Source: UBA6170 sp942491385
Lineage (GTDB): Bacteria > Chloroflexota > Anaerolineae > Anaerolineales > Anaerolineaceae
Reading direction: 5' to 3'
Length of the DNA: 64,000 nucleotides
NCBI GenBank assembly: GCA_942491385.1
Contig: CALOAF010000003.1
Coordinates: 1 to 64,000, forward strand
The stretch's first letter is position 1. Every line of letters begins with the position of its first letter. Below, piece by piece: positions 42,286-51,822 of this stretch. The notes beneath the pieces were generated by a model. The model was not told where the DNA came from. It saw only the letters and a program-made list of their open reading frames with translations, and did no database searches. The translations under genes were made by a program, and so were the position numbers.

Positions 42286-44379
42286 TTATGGCAAGCCGGG
42301 AGTTGATGGCCACAAAAAAGGAACGCCCCAGGAAACGGGCACACTTCCTCCGCTACTTCCGTGAGTACCTCCCGTTTGTTCTCTGAAATTGACATCCGAG
42401 ACATTGAGAAGATTTTTGGCCCCCAGGGTCAACTTAATGTTATCCTTAAACAGCGATTTTGTAATATTGGCATCCATCAAAGTATAACCATCCCTGATAT
42501 TCTGCAAAATGACGGGGTTATCATTCTCATCAAAATCGGAGAAATAATCGATCCTTTTGTCATAATTGCGCACCATTAAATTCATATCCAGGCCTAATCG
42601 CTGGAACTGATATTTCAGTTGTGCACTGCTTTCCAGGAGGAAGTTAAAAGGAGGGACTTCCGTAAAATCACCCGACAAAAGATTGAAGCGCCCTGTCCCG
42701 GTCATGCCGGCATTGAAACTAAAACCCTTCCATTGACCTTTAAAACGAATGGTACTGCCTAGACTTTTAAACCGGTTTTGGTTAAAATAAGTATAATTGA
42801 CGGTACCCACGGTGGGGACTACTTCCCCGTCCACAACAGCAAATTCAAACAGGTCAATTTTGTTTTTAATGTCATTGAAGAACAGGTTGAATTCCGTAGT
42901 AAGCTTTGAACGGCTATACGACAAGGCAGCCTGAATATTATCGGACAATTCGGCTTTCAGATCCGGATTGCCTACAATAAAATGATTGAAATCGACAAAA
43001 TAGTAGAACAATTCTTTCAGGGTGGGACTTCGGAAACCTTTGGCGTAGGATAACCGAAGCGCAAGGTTCTTATCGAACTGGTATTTGATATTAACCGATG
43101 GAATGACCGGCGCGTCGTAGCGGGTATTTTTGGCTGCTCTAAGGCCGGCCTGAAAATTAAGCTTTTGATTGGGAGTGAAAGTCAGGTTGCCAAAAACCGC
43201 GTAGTCTCCGGCGCTGCTGTACTGAGGTTTGTCACTCGCCTCATCCGCTATTTTTCTTCCAAAGGCGGTTTCCTGGTTGAGGTCTGCCCCCAACTGAAAA
43301 TTCCATCTGCCGGCAAATTTGCTCGCAAAAACGGACCTTAGCATATAGGATTCATAGGCAATCGTATCGGTTTCAGTATCCACAGAAATATCTTCTCCTG
43401 TTTCAAATTCATGTCTGAACGTTGCTTTCGTCCGGTCAAAGGCATTATAAGCAGCGGTGGTTTTCAGATAAAATTTTTCCCGTACCGTTCCTTCGTGGAA
43501 CAGCGCATGCGAATATCTTTTTGTTTCATAAAAATCATCATAGGCGTAAGGTTTGAACTGTGGGCGACGCACATCACCCAGGTTTTCCACCTCTTCCGTA
43601 AAAGCCGAAAAGGTATAGGAAACCACATTATCGTCTTTGAGATAATACTTCATTAAGGCATTACCTGACCACTTCTGTTTTGGGTTCCAAAGCACATTGC
43701 GTCCTCCTTCTGTAATGGGCCCAAAGCCCTCAAAAGCAAATCGCTCGCCGCTCAGGCGCATTAACAACTTAGGGGTAATCCGGAAACCCGACCACAAACT
43801 GGCTGTGAAAGCTCCCGGATTCTCGTAACGGGAGTTCAAACCTGCTTCAAGCTTATTGTATTGTGATTTTTTGGTAATCAGATTGACGACACCACCAAGA
43901 GCATTGGTTCCATAATTAACAGATAATGGCCCTTCCACTATTTCAATCCGCTCAACATTTTCAAGGGTAAGCTGGCTCAGGTCGATATTGTCTCCACTTC
44001 TGCCAATGACGGGGACTCCATCGACCATTATTTTTATATTTTGACCGCTGACTCCCTGAAGACTAAGGCTGCTACCGAGAATGAGATCATTCGATATGCT
44101 GATATTGGATTCCAGGTTTAGCAATTCTCCAAGGTCATTGGCATTTCTTCGGATGATCTCTTCGCTTTTTATCACCCGAACTTTGTGAATAGCACTTTTG
44201 GTATCCGTTGGTGCATACTGGGCGGTTACCACAATATCATCAGGTTGATAGAACATGGAAATGGTATCCCCGGGAAAGGATTGAGCATTTATTTGAACGA
44301 AAAACAGGGTGCATAATGAAGTGACAATGAACCCTTTAATATTTGCCACGGAGTTTTTAACGTCGGGAAGGAAGGTCAT
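42286..44379 (-). CDS. TonB-dependent outer-membrane receptor, candidate haem receptor
   Basis: A 697-aa protein. After the signal (ending NAQSF) comes a TonB-box-like segment (PDDIVVTAQ), a plug domain (IIRRNANDLGELLNLESNIS, SLQGVSGQNIKIMVDGVPV, VERIEIVEGPLSVNYGTNAL) and a 22-strand-type barrel. FRSP (KGFRSPTLKELFY) and NPDL (GNPDLKAELSDN) correspond to the FRAP and NPDL boxes of haem receptors. The end is odd: the frame finishes GVPFLWPSTPGLP, whereas shifting by one base gives SFFVAINSRLAIK and a stop at 42281, a normal terminal strand with the usual GRxFF-like ending. This suggests a single-base frameshift near 42326-42340, in or beside a six-T run. It lies about 125 bases downstream of the HmuY-like gene. 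Confidence 0.9.
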   Translation of the reverse strand: MTFLPDVKNSVANIKGFIVTSLCTLFFVQINAQSFPGDTISMFYQPDDIVVTAQYAPTDTKSAIHKVRVIKSEEIIRRNANDLGELLNLESNISISNDLILGSSLSLQGVSGQNIKIMVDGVPVIGRSGDNIDLSQLTLENVERIEIVEGPLSVNYGTNALGGVVNLITKKSQYNKLEAGLNSRYENPGAFTASLWSGFRITPKLLMRLSGERFAFEGFGPITEGGRNVLWNPKQKWSGNALMKYYLKDDNVVSYTFSAFTEEVENLGDVRRPQFKPYAYDDFYETKRYSHALFHEGTVREKFYLKTTAAYNAFDRTKATFRHEFETGEDISVDTETDTIAYESYMLRSVFASKFAGRWNFQLGADLNQETAFGRKIADEASDKPQYSSAGDYAVFGNLTFTPNQKLNFQAGLRAAKNTRYDAPVIPSVNIKYQFDKNLALRLSYAKGFRSPTLKELFYYFVDFNHFIVGNPDLKAELSDNIQAALSYSRSKLTTEFNLFFNDIKNKIDLFEFAVVDGEVVPTVGTVNYTYFNQNRFKSLGSTIRFKGQWKGFSFNAGMTGTGRFNLLSGDFTEVPPFNFLLESSAQLKYQFQRLGLDMNLMVRNYDKRIDYFSDFDENDNPVILQNIRDGYTLMDANITKSLFKDNIKLTLGAKNLLNVSDVNFREQTGGTHGSSGGSVPVSWGVPFLWPSTPGLP

Positions 44380-44505
44380 CAGGTGGATTTTTTATGCTGT
44401 TTTGGAAGATGCCCCATAGTTCTGATTTTCAAGAACCTCCTGAAAACCAAAACTACCGGGCAATAAAGAACAGTTTTATCTTAAAACGCTTTCAAAAAAA
44501 GCCCC

Positions 44506-45780
44506 TTACTTTTTTATAAAGGAAGCGCTGGACAATTGCCCTCCCTGTCGTACAGAAAGAGTGTACATGCCTGTCGGGATATTGAATCCATTAAACCGAA
44601 AAATATTGAGTCCTGCATATCCGGATTGTTGTGTCCTCCAGACAATTCTGCCATTTACATCTGTCAGATAAAGCTCAAGCTGACTGGTTTGCTCTTTTAA
44701 TTCGAGACTTAAGTTAAAATAATCTTCCACAGGGTTAGGAAAAAGGCCAATGGTGGCAACATTGCCGTCAGGCTCTACAACATTCACGGTACCCAGGTCA
44801 ACTACTTCGAAAGTAGTTGTCCCGGTGGAAGAACCTTCAAAATCTATAAAAATCACCTGCCAAAGGTGTTCATCTGCCGTTTTAATGAAATAAGAGAGGG
44901 AATCCTCCATTACCCAGGAGAATTCTCCCAGATTAAAATACTTCCAGGTATGACCGATTTTGTCCATTTGGGAGTCATAGGCATCTGCATAATCCTCCTG
45001 GTTGGCTTCTGTAGGCAAAATATCCTGTGCCACCGCGACTTCTACTCCTGGTCCGGTTAATACGCCCGCAACGGTATAATTGACAAATTCATCCCCTCCG
45101 GCATCCAGCAATGTGATATACCTTGAAAACAATAAATCCCAGTTTTGCGGACTTTCAACGGCCGCCCCCGAATCAAACGAGAACAAAGCCAGGGGACTGT
45201 CAAAATCTGCACCGTCAATAATCACTTCCGCCTCGTTACTGCCGTCCAGGTCTGCATATCTGAAAGTATATACACCACCGATTAGAGAGGACACTTCGAA
45301 TTTGCGGTAGGAATCATCCCGCAATTTGATAACATAAATCCGGTTTCCAACAACGGAATGATTATCTGAATTGTACAAGCCCCAGCCAAAATCCAAAGGA
45401 TCGTCAGGATTACTGGTCGTATTTAATGCCCCTTCATCCCAGCTGCTTTCCGGGTTGTACAAGGTATCCGTCACTTCCGAAAGATCAATGGGGTCTTCCC
45501 ATGAATTTACGGGAGCAAGATATAACTCGAGGTAGGGAGCCACACCGGAAAAGACTGCAGGAACGGCTTCGTTGAGGTGGACACCAACGGAGAAGGCTCC
45601 TTCAACAGAAAAAGCGAGATCCCAGCTTTCATTGCCGATATTCTCAGCACTCAGATCGCTGAACCTGAAGAATGCCTGTTCACTGTAACTAGGTCCAAAA
45701 GAAGCCTGTCCGTATTCCTGGGCAAAAAGCCCAGAGGCAAATAAAATAAGGCTGAACGTCAATGTAAGTGTTCGTTTCAT
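44506..45780 (-). CDS. HmuY-like protein with T9SS sorting domain
   Basis: A 424-aa exported protein (signal MKRTLTLTFSLILFASGLFA). Two halves each read like HmuY haem-binding domains: WDLAFSVEGAFSVGVHLNEA with IYVIKLRDDSYRKFEV and GGVYTFRYADLDGSNEAEV in the first, and NWDLLFSRYITLL with SYFIKTADEHLWQVIFIDFE and GTTTFEVVDLG in the second. HmuY proteins are haemophores that pass haem to the HmuR receptor. The C-terminus (IGLFPNPVEDYFNLSLEL to GMYTLSVRQGGQLSSASFIK) is a T9SS type A sorting domain. The TonB-dependent receptor lies directly downstream. The family call is good; haem as ligand is inference from family and neighbour. Confidence 0.82.
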   Translation of the reverse strand: MKRTLTLTFSLILFASGLFAQEYGQASFGPSYSEQAFFRFSDLSAENIGNESWDLAFSVEGAFSVGVHLNEAVPAVFSGVAPYLELYLAPVNSWEDPIDLSEVTDTLYNPESSWDEGALNTTSNPDDPLDFGWGLYNSDNHSVVGNRIYVIKLRDDSYRKFEVSSLIGGVYTFRYADLDGSNEAEVIIDGADFDSPLALFSFDSGAAVESPQNWDLLFSRYITLLDAGGDEFVNYTVAGVLTGPGVEVAVAQDILPTEANQEDYADAYDSQMDKIGHTWKYFNLGEFSWVMEDSLSYFIKTADEHLWQVIFIDFEGSSTGTTTFEVVDLGTVNVVEPDGNVATIGLFPNPVEDYFNLSLELKEQTSQLELYLTDVNGRIVWRTQQSGYAGLNIFRFNGFNIPTGMYTLSVRQGGQLSSASFIKK

Positions 45781-46319
45781 TGTTTAAATTTTGCGTTTTG
45801 TAATAATACAACACGAATATACTAAACCCTACTACCCTAATAGGATCTTTTGAATTTTGTGACGAAACCCTGACAAGGAATTGACATTGGTATGACAAAT
45901 GGTACCTATCCATACGCTGGAAAGGAAGTGGTATAAACTGGAATTCAGCCTTACTATTCAATCCTTTCAGGATTGGTGATGATTATGGATATCCAAAGCA
46001 TTTCATGCTTCGTTATTAATATCAATCTCTTCCAGGGATTTTTTTGATCAAATATTCAATGGCATGAAAATGTTTACCAAGTTATAAACCTGCTTAAATT
46101 CCTGAAGGGAATAAACATTTTCAACAATGGATGAAATCCATTGGCTTAACCTGAGCTCCCTACCACCCTGAAGTGGCTGAATATCTTTTCATCTGTTTAA
46201 AATTTTTTGCTTTGCAAAAAATCTGCAAAAAATTTGTAATACATTCAGGAACTCCCACGATATTTTTTAATCATATCCTTGTGTGAAATTTATGATTAAT
46301 AAATATCATGGTCGTTTCA
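45781..46319. other. 539-bp intergenic region, no gene seen
   Basis: The region between the start of the HmuY-like gene and the end of the porin gene, both minus strand. Its left part holds an AT-only hairpin (see terminator entry), its right part should contain the promoter of the HmuY-like operon. I could not identify a convincing Fur-type or sigma box by eye, and see no ORF I trust. Confidence 0.45.
46202..46222 (-). terminator. weak hairpin downstream of porin gene
   Basis: ATTTTTTGC pairs with GCAAAAAAT around a TTT loop, about 100 bases past the porin stop. The stem is almost all A-T, so its effect is doubtful. Confidence 0.35.
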
Positions 46320-48356
46320 TTAATTCAACAACTTCCAGGAAAATCCGAAACGCAGGAAGGGTTTGCCGCTGGGCTGGTAAGCTGTGGTGTAGTAAAGTTG
46401 ATTATCGGTGAGCATAGTGGACAAATTCTCGAACTTGACGAATCCACGGAATTTGGTAATTTTGATGGTCAGCCAAAAGTCCACATTGGGAAAAAAATTG
46501 ATGGACTGCCGATCCTCCAACTGGAACCTGCCGGTGGCCGGATTGTAATAATAGCCATCAAAAGTATCATTATACCTCAGGTCAAATCCGATACGGATGG
46601 CCAGCTTTTCCTTAAACCAGGTGTCGTCATAATAAACACTGTGTTTTCCATAAATACCGGGCAGGCGTATAAATGCCTCACTGGCCGCCTGAAAAGCGAC
46701 GGTATTATCTAAATGGAACAATCCCAGTTTTAAATTTCGTGACAGGATCAATTGAGTGATGCTTATCGGCACACCAGTCTGTTGCGGCAAAGCCAGTGTA
46801 TCAAAATAAATGTAATTATTGATCAGGTGATAAGCGCCGGTTGCCTGAATTTTGAGCAAGGGAATGAGATATTTGGCCTGGATACTGGTCTCCAGTGTAC
46901 GTTTAAAATCATTTTGCCAGATCTGTTGCTGGGTAAGAAAAAAACGGTATTGCAAATAATCGGGCCTGTAGAGCTGATTGGTAGCCGCAAGGGTCAACGC
47001 TCCTGCTTTCCCCAGGTCAAAAAATAATTCCCCATTCAGCAAATAATCTCCGGCATTATTCCCAAGCCCGAGGTGTGCATAGGTCTTGAGCCATAATTTT
47101 TCAGTGGGTTGAAAATCCAGTTTCCCATGTAATAAAATATCATTGAGAATGGTATCCTGAGCACCTTCCTGTTGGACCTTATGCCATGTATGGGCAATAC
47201 CTGCTTCAAAAAAATCCCTATTGGCAGTGGCTTTATTGTTATTGACCGTCCCGGCTTTTTTGTAAGTCATCAGGCGGATACTATTGCGGACGTATTTGTG
47301 TTTCAGGTAAAAGCGCATGCCACGTTCATCCGTTTGCAGATCCGGAAACCACTTGTAAAAATAAGCAGTATCCGCCGGGTTGTAAGCATCAAAAAATTTG
47401 TAATAAGTATCGTTGTACAAAAATTGGTGGGCCAAACCAAAAGTCCGCTTATTGGTCTTGATACTGTCGGGTTTCCCGGCTAAGCGATAGTACTGGGTAT
47501 AACTCCACTCGCGGTGTGCGTGTCGTGTCTGTCCGTCAGACAGGATCACCTGAGCTGCCGAAGGCGTTGTCGTGTAAAGAAAACCCAAAACGGTATCCCT
47601 GTCTGATTCTATGGCCACCCCGCCGTTATCTTTCTGTTCAATGGTATTGGCGGCATAACTTAGAAAGGAAGCATATTTTCCTTTGTTGCCCTGATACCAC
47701 AATCCACCTGCCAGGGCGGTGTTTCTGTTATTTTGATTGAGGTACTGAATACGCTCCCCCAACTGGCTAATCCTTTTATAATCAAATGTAAAACTGAGTC
47801 CTTTGGCAAAATTACGTCCGAACTTTGCCGTAAAATAACTATCCGCCTGCTCTGCCCCACGGGTATAATTGATAATGGTAAAAGGCGTTTCAATGAGGTA
47901 ATAAGGGAGGGTTTCAGCCGTAGTATGATAAATGTCGTATTGGTGAAGACCAACATCAAAGCCTTTCCGGTGTCTTGGTTCATAGACCAGGAAGTTCGTT
48001 GCTGACCCAAGCTGACCAAGGTGAGCCAGTTCCAAATCTCTTTGCCTTACAGGATCGTATTGCTGAAAGTTATCCAACAGGGTATCGCCCTTGAAAGTCA
48101 TTTCCCATGGACGGTGAGCGTAGAGGTAGTAAATCCCAAAAGTATCGCGATCCGAGGCTTCCTGCCGGCCCGAAAAAACAGTAGAATCAGGCGTGGCCTG
48201 ATACCCTTCCTGTTCTCCCGTTATCGGGATATCGGTCCTTTGGGCATCGGCACCTAAAGGAAAAAGGGCAGCCAGGAAAAAGACAAACCAAAAGAGCCGC
48301 CCCGGTTGTACCGACCTTATTCTCAACAAATGACTCCGTAGTTTGATCAAATTCAT
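46320..48356 (-). CDS. putative porin (Bacteroidota family)
   Basis: A 678-aa outer-membrane protein. A basic N-terminal region (MNLIKLRSHLLRIRSVQPGR) leads into a signal ending GADAQ. The mature protein opens with IYYLYAHRPWEMTFKGDTLL followed by LELAHLGQLGSATNFLVYEP, text typical of the Bacteroidota putative-porin family, and continues with many beta strands rich in aromatic residues (YNDTFDGYYYNPATGRFQLE). It ends in Phe-Ser-Trp-Lys-Leu-Leu-Asn, close to the usual barrel terminus with alternating aromatics. The substrate is unknown. The start lies about 140 bases after the fabI stop, with a hairpin between, so transcription may be separate. Confidence 0.85.
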   Translation of the reverse strand: MNLIKLRSHLLRIRSVQPGRLFWFVFFLAALFPLGADAQRTDIPITGEQEGYQATPDSTVFSGRQEASDRDTFGIYYLYAHRPWEMTFKGDTLLDNFQQYDPVRQRDLELAHLGQLGSATNFLVYEPRHRKGFDVGLHQYDIYHTTAETLPYYLIETPFTIINYTRGAEQADSYFTAKFGRNFAKGLSFTFDYKRISQLGERIQYLNQNNRNTALAGGLWYQGNKGKYASFLSYAANTIEQKDNGGVAIESDRDTVLGFLYTTTPSAAQVILSDGQTRHAHREWSYTQYYRLAGKPDSIKTNKRTFGLAHQFLYNDTYYKFFDAYNPADTAYFYKWFPDLQTDERGMRFYLKHKYVRNSIRLMTYKKAGTVNNNKATANRDFFEAGIAHTWHKVQQEGAQDTILNDILLHGKLDFQPTEKLWLKTYAHLGLGNNAGDYLLNGELFFDLGKAGALTLAATNQLYRPDYLQYRFFLTQQQIWQNDFKRTLETSIQAKYLIPLLKIQATGAYHLINNYIYFDTLALPQQTGVPISITQLILSRNLKLGLFHLDNTVAFQAASEAFIRLPGIYGKHSVYYDDTWFKEKLAIRIGFDLRYNDTFDGYYYNPATGRFQLEDRQSINFFPNVDFWLTIKITKFRGFVKFENLSTMLTDNQLYYTTAYQPSGKPFLRFGFSWKLLN

Positions 48357-48441
48357 ACCCCAAATAACGAAGGGAATTTTGGATAAATAATGTAGTTTCC
48401 TGCTTTTAATATTTAATTAACAGGATTGAAAGGTGATTTCA

Positions 48442-48487
48442 AAGGCGAAACCTTCTCCGCCCGAAAGCCATGCAAAGGTTTCGCCTT
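48442..48487 (-). terminator. hairpin downstream of fabI
   Basis: AAGGCGAAACCTT (48442-48454) pairs perfectly with AAGGTTTCGCCTT (48475-48487) around a 20-base loop, eight bases past the fabI stop. No strong T-run follows on the minus strand. Confidence 0.55.
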
Positions 48488-48494
48488 GCCAATC

Positions 48495-49292
48495 CTAATC
48501 TTCCAAAATCGCAGGATTCATCCCCATATTGGAAAAACCGCCATCGTGGAATAAATTCTGCATGGTCACCATTTTTGTATAATCTGAAAAGAGGGAAATG
48601 CAGTAAGCCGCACAATCATCTGCGGAAGCATTACCCAGAGGAGACATCTTTTCAGCATAACCAAAAAAGTCGGAAAACCCTTTCACTCCGGAACCGGCAG
48701 TGGTCATGGTCGGTGACTGGGAAATTGTATTGACACGAACCTTGTTGCGCGTACCGAAATGGTAACCGAAACTACGGGCAAAGGACTCCAGCAAGGCTTT
48801 GGCTTCTGCCATTTCGCTGTAATCCGGGAAGGTACGCTGTGCGGCCATATAAGTCAAGGCAACAATAGAACCCCAGTCATTCATGGCATCCAGGTGCCAC
48901 AGCGACTGCATCATCTTATGAAAAGAAATGGCGGACACATCAAAAGACTTCATCATCCATTCGTGGTTGAGGTCGGTATATTCCCGTTTTTTACGGACAT
49001 TAATGGACATGCCGATGGAATGTAAAACGAAATCAAGTTTCCCTCCCAATACCTCCTGTGATTTTTCAAAAAGGTTGTTGAGGTCATCCATGCTGGTTGC
49101 ATCGGCAGGAATGATCTCTGCATCCAGCTTTTCGGCCAGTTTGTTGATCTCTCCAAAACGCATGGCCACCGGTGCGTTGGTCAGCGTGATTTTTGCCCCT
49201 TCCGCCACGCAGGCCTCGGCCACTTTCCAGGCAATAGATTTTTCGTCAAGGGCACCAAAAATGACGCCGCGTTTTCCAGTTAATATTCCCAT
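48495..49292 (-). CDS. fabI: enoyl-[acyl-carrier-protein] reductase (FabI type)
   Basis: A 265-aa SDR-fold enzyme that reduces trans-2-enoyl-ACP in the last step of each fatty-acid elongation cycle. The nucleotide-binding start is GKRGVIFGALDEKSIAWKVA. VLHSIGMSINVRKK follows, and the active site includes LTYMAAQRTFPDYSEMAEAK, with the catalytic Tyr and Lys seven residues apart (Y-x6-K) in the FabI arrangement. SQSPTMTTAGSGVKGFSDF matches the substrate-binding loop. Length and motifs agree with NADH-dependent FabI; this is the expected triclosan-sensitive class by family, though sensitivity cannot be read. RecN lies upstream on the same strand, 176 bases away. Confidence 0.95.
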   Translation of the reverse strand: MGILTGKRGVIFGALDEKSIAWKVAEACVAEGAKITLTNAPVAMRFGEINKLAEKLDAEIIPADATSMDDLNNLFEKSQEVLGGKLDFVLHSIGMSINVRKKREYTDLNHEWMMKSFDVSAISFHKMMQSLWHLDAMNDWGSIVALTYMAAQRTFPDYSEMAEAKALLESFARSFGYHFGTRNKVRVNTISQSPTMTTAGSGVKGFSDFFGYAEKMSPLGNASADDCAAYCISLFSDYTKMVTMQNLFHDGGFSNMGMNPAILED

Positions 49293-49468
49293 AAAACAAT
49301 TTTTTGTTCTTATTAAGTTGCAAACATAATCAACACAACCGAGACTATAAAAACTATTGAGGTTGAATTAAAAATGCTGGCCGGTTCAAAACGAACCTCC
49401 TTCTGATCATAAAAATGTAAATCCGGCATCAGTGAATCAATCCTGTCGGGCATTTCAGAAAAATTCGC

Positions 49469-51133
49469 TTATTGCTGTTTCATCTCCAGCAAATCGCGGG
49501 CATTCTGCAAAGCAGCTTCACTTGGTGGATTCTGACTGAGCATCACAGCAATAGCCCGGATCTTTTCTTCTTCATCGAGCATGCGCACACGGGCAATCGT
49601 ACGGTCTTCTGTATCTTTTTTATACACAAAGTAATGTGCATCGGCTTTGGAGGCTACCTGTGGCGAATGGGTTATGGAGACTACCTGATGCTCATTGGAC
49701 AATTGCCGGAGTATTTCTCCCATCTTGAGGGCAACATCTCCGGAAATTCCCGTATCGATCTCATCAAAGATAAGCGTTGGCAGCGGTATGGCACTGGCAA
49801 CCAGGGATTTGGTTACCAGAGAAAGCCGTGCCAATTCCCCCCCGGAAGCTACTTCCCTTATTTTCTGAAGCGCCCCCCCTTTGTTGGCTGAAAATAAAAA
49901 ACCGGCCTCATCCAATCCGGCGGGACCCAGCTTCCCGGTGTCCTGCAGGTCGATCAGAAAACGGGCCTGGGGCATGGCCAGCTGGGTTAGCAATGCAAGT
50001 ACCTTTTCCTGGAAGGGCTTAAGGACCTTTTGTCTTTGTTGTTGCAGGCTACGAGCCTTGTTCAGCAGGCTCTTTTCATGAATGGCAATCTGTTTTTCCA
50101 GCCGCTCCTCCTCCTGTGTTTGATTGGCAAAAGATTCGGATTTTTCTTCCAGGGAATACTGAACTTCCAGCAATGCCTGCAAATCTTTCACCCCATGTTT
50201 TTGTTCAAGCCTGTAAATAACATCCAGCCGCTCCTGGCATTCTGCGATCCGGGCTTCATCGTATTCGGTATTTTCCGCCAGTCTCTCTATCTCTCTGCCC
50301 AGGTCATTCAATTCCTCCGTAATGGCCAAAAACCGGCCCGCAACTCCCTGAACACGGGCATTTACCCTGCCCGAAGCATTCAACAAATTACCAACCTCTG
50401 CCAATTGAACAGCAATGGATTGTTCATCTTCAAACAATTGCTGCATACTGACCAGCAGGTTATTTTTAACCTCCTCGGCATGGGTAAGCTGGGATAATTC
50501 TGCTTCCAGCTTTTCCTGTTCCCCTGCTATTAATTCGGCATCATGCAATTCCTGGAGCTGAAAATTGACAAATTCCAGTTCCCGGGCCGACTGTGCAGCT
50601 ATGGTCCTCAGTTTGCTGAGGGTCTTTTGAGCAACCTGATAATCGCTGTATTCAGATTGATAATCCTTTAAAAGACTTTTATTGTCGGCAAGAGCATCCA
50701 CCATTTTTAATTGAAAATCCTGGCGATGAATATCCAGGGTATCAAATTGGTGATGCAGGTCGATAAGCGCGGCACTCAGTGTTTTCAGGATGTTCAGATT
50801 GACCGGGGTATCATTGACAAAAGCCCGTGATTTTCCACTGGGGCTGATTTCACGCCGGACGATCATCTCATCATCGTAGTCGATTTCATTGGATTCCAAA
50901 TAATGCTTCAACCCGTAATTCCCCACATCAAATACAGCTTCCACAACACACTTTTTACCTTCTTCATACAATACCTTACTGTCGGCACGTTGTCCGAGGA
51001 TCAACCCCAAAGCGCCCAAAAGGATGGATTTACCTGCACCGGTTTCTCCGGTAATAATGGTCAGACCATCCGGGAAGTCGATTTCCAGCGATTCAATGAT
51101 CGCATAATTTTTTATTAACAGGTTTTTAATCAT
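49469..51133 (-). CDS. recN: DNA repair protein RecN
   Basis: A 554-aa SMC-like ATPase. Its N-terminus MIKNLLIKNYAIIESLEIDF leads into the Walker A GETGAGKSILLGALGLILGQ (about residues 29-48). A long coiled-coil region follows (residues 150-380). The C-terminal half carries the ABC signature KIREVASGGELARLSLVTKS and Walker B LIFDEIDTGISGD, then QVVSITHSPQVAS. RecN tethers and bridges DNA ends in double-strand break repair. The start lies 116 bases from the divergent lipoprotein gene. An AT-rich promoter region is shared with it. Confidence 0.95.
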   Translation of the reverse strand: MIKNLLIKNYAIIESLEIDFPDGLTIITGETGAGKSILLGALGLILGQRADSKVLYEEGKKCVVEAVFDVGNYGLKHYLESNEIDYDDEMIVRREISPSGKSRAFVNDTPVNLNILKTLSAALIDLHHQFDTLDIHRQDFQLKMVDALADNKSLLKDYQSEYSDYQVAQKTLSKLRTIAAQSARELEFVNFQLQELHDAELIAGEQEKLEAELSQLTHAEEVKNNLLVSMQQLFEDEQSIAVQLAEVGNLLNASGRVNARVQGVAGRFLAITEELNDLGREIERLAENTEYDEARIAECQERLDVIYRLEQKHGVKDLQALLEVQYSLEEKSESFANQTQEEERLEKQIAIHEKSLLNKARSLQQQRQKVLKPFQEKVLALLTQLAMPQARFLIDLQDTGKLGPAGLDEAGFLFSANKGGALQKIREVASGGELARLSLVTKSLVASAIPLPTLIFDEIDTGISGDVALKMGEILRQLSNEHQVVSITHSPQVASKADAHYFVYKKDTEDRTIARVRMLDEEEKIRAIAVMLSQNPPSEAALQNARDLLEMKQQ

Positions 51134-51184
51134 GGATTATTTGCAATTAATTCGCAAATTTAATTCTTTTGGACAATAAACTGC

Positions 51185-51192
51185 TATTTTTG
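51185..51192 (+). promoter_or_regulatory. candidate -7 box (TATTTTTG)
   Basis: An exact TAnnTTTG match 57 bases before the lipoprotein start at 51250. The nearest TTTG upstream is only 13 bases away, closer than normal, so the -33 element is unclear. Confidence 0.45.
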
Positions 51193-51249
51193 TCCATTCG
51201 ACAAAGGAGGAAATAATGTTAATGAAATAAATAAATACAAAACAATAAA

Positions 51250-51756
51250 ATGAGTGTGAAATTTTTTAAATCGTGGCCGAAGGCGTTTTTATTTTTTGCG
51301 GTAATGTTAACCATTTGGGCTTGCAAAAGCGATCCCGTGGAGCAATGGAGTGATCTTGATCTTTTACCTTACGGTGTCCCGATCTCCGTAAAGGCCCCTG
51401 ACACCCCGGATGTCAACATGAGCAAACTTGGGGTTATGAAAGATATTACGATAAAAAAAGGTAAGGAATACAACGTCCAGATTTTTGCTTCTCCGGTAAG
51501 CTCCGGCAGCCTCGAAGAACTCAAAGCTTCACAGTTGGAGGAGGTGAAATCCAACAGATTTTTCTCACAGATCGTACTTGATGAACCACAGGGATTCATT
51601 TACGAGACTGTAATTGATTCCAGCAACATCAATTTCGGCTTCCGGTATGTGTACTACCAGGCTGATCTGGAATATGTATTTCAACAAAGCCTGATAGGGA
51701 CTTTCACCAAAGAACAGATCGAAAAAATGTACGCGGCCATAAAACAGGAAAACTAG
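51250..51756 (+). CDS. small lipoprotein of unknown function
   Basis: A 168-aa protein with a signal ending in a lipobox (FFAVMLTIWAC, Cys at residue 25). The mature part (SDLDLLPYGVPISVKAPDTP, NVQIFASPVSSGSLEELKAS, NFGFRYVYYQADLEYVF) is not a family I recognise. It looks like a compact alpha/beta domain with one amphipathic helix at the C-terminus (TKEQIEKMYAAIKQE). It is probably on the inner face of the outer membrane, or in the inner membrane; no Asp at +2 is present. It is followed by a terminator and diverges from recN. Confidence 0.6.
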   Translation: MSVKFFKSWPKAFLFFAVMLTIWACKSDPVEQWSDLDLLPYGVPISVKAPDTPDVNMSKLGVMKDITIKKGKEYNVQIFASPVSSGSLEELKASQLEEVKSNRFFSQIVLDEPQGFIYETVIDSSNINFGFRYVYYQADLEYVFQQSLIGTFTKEQIEKMYAAIKQEN

Positions 51757-51784
51757 CCCGTTCCATTCGTGATTTAGCTAAAAC

Positions 51785-51822
51785 AAAAAAAGGCTCTGCA
51801 ATTGCAGTAGCCTTTTTTTGTT
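51785..51822 (+). terminator. Rho-independent terminator
   Basis: AAAAAAAGGCT pairs with the AGCCTTTTTTT side across a loop that includes TGCA-AT-TGCA, about 30 bases after the lipoprotein stop, ending in seven T residues. Confidence 0.8.
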
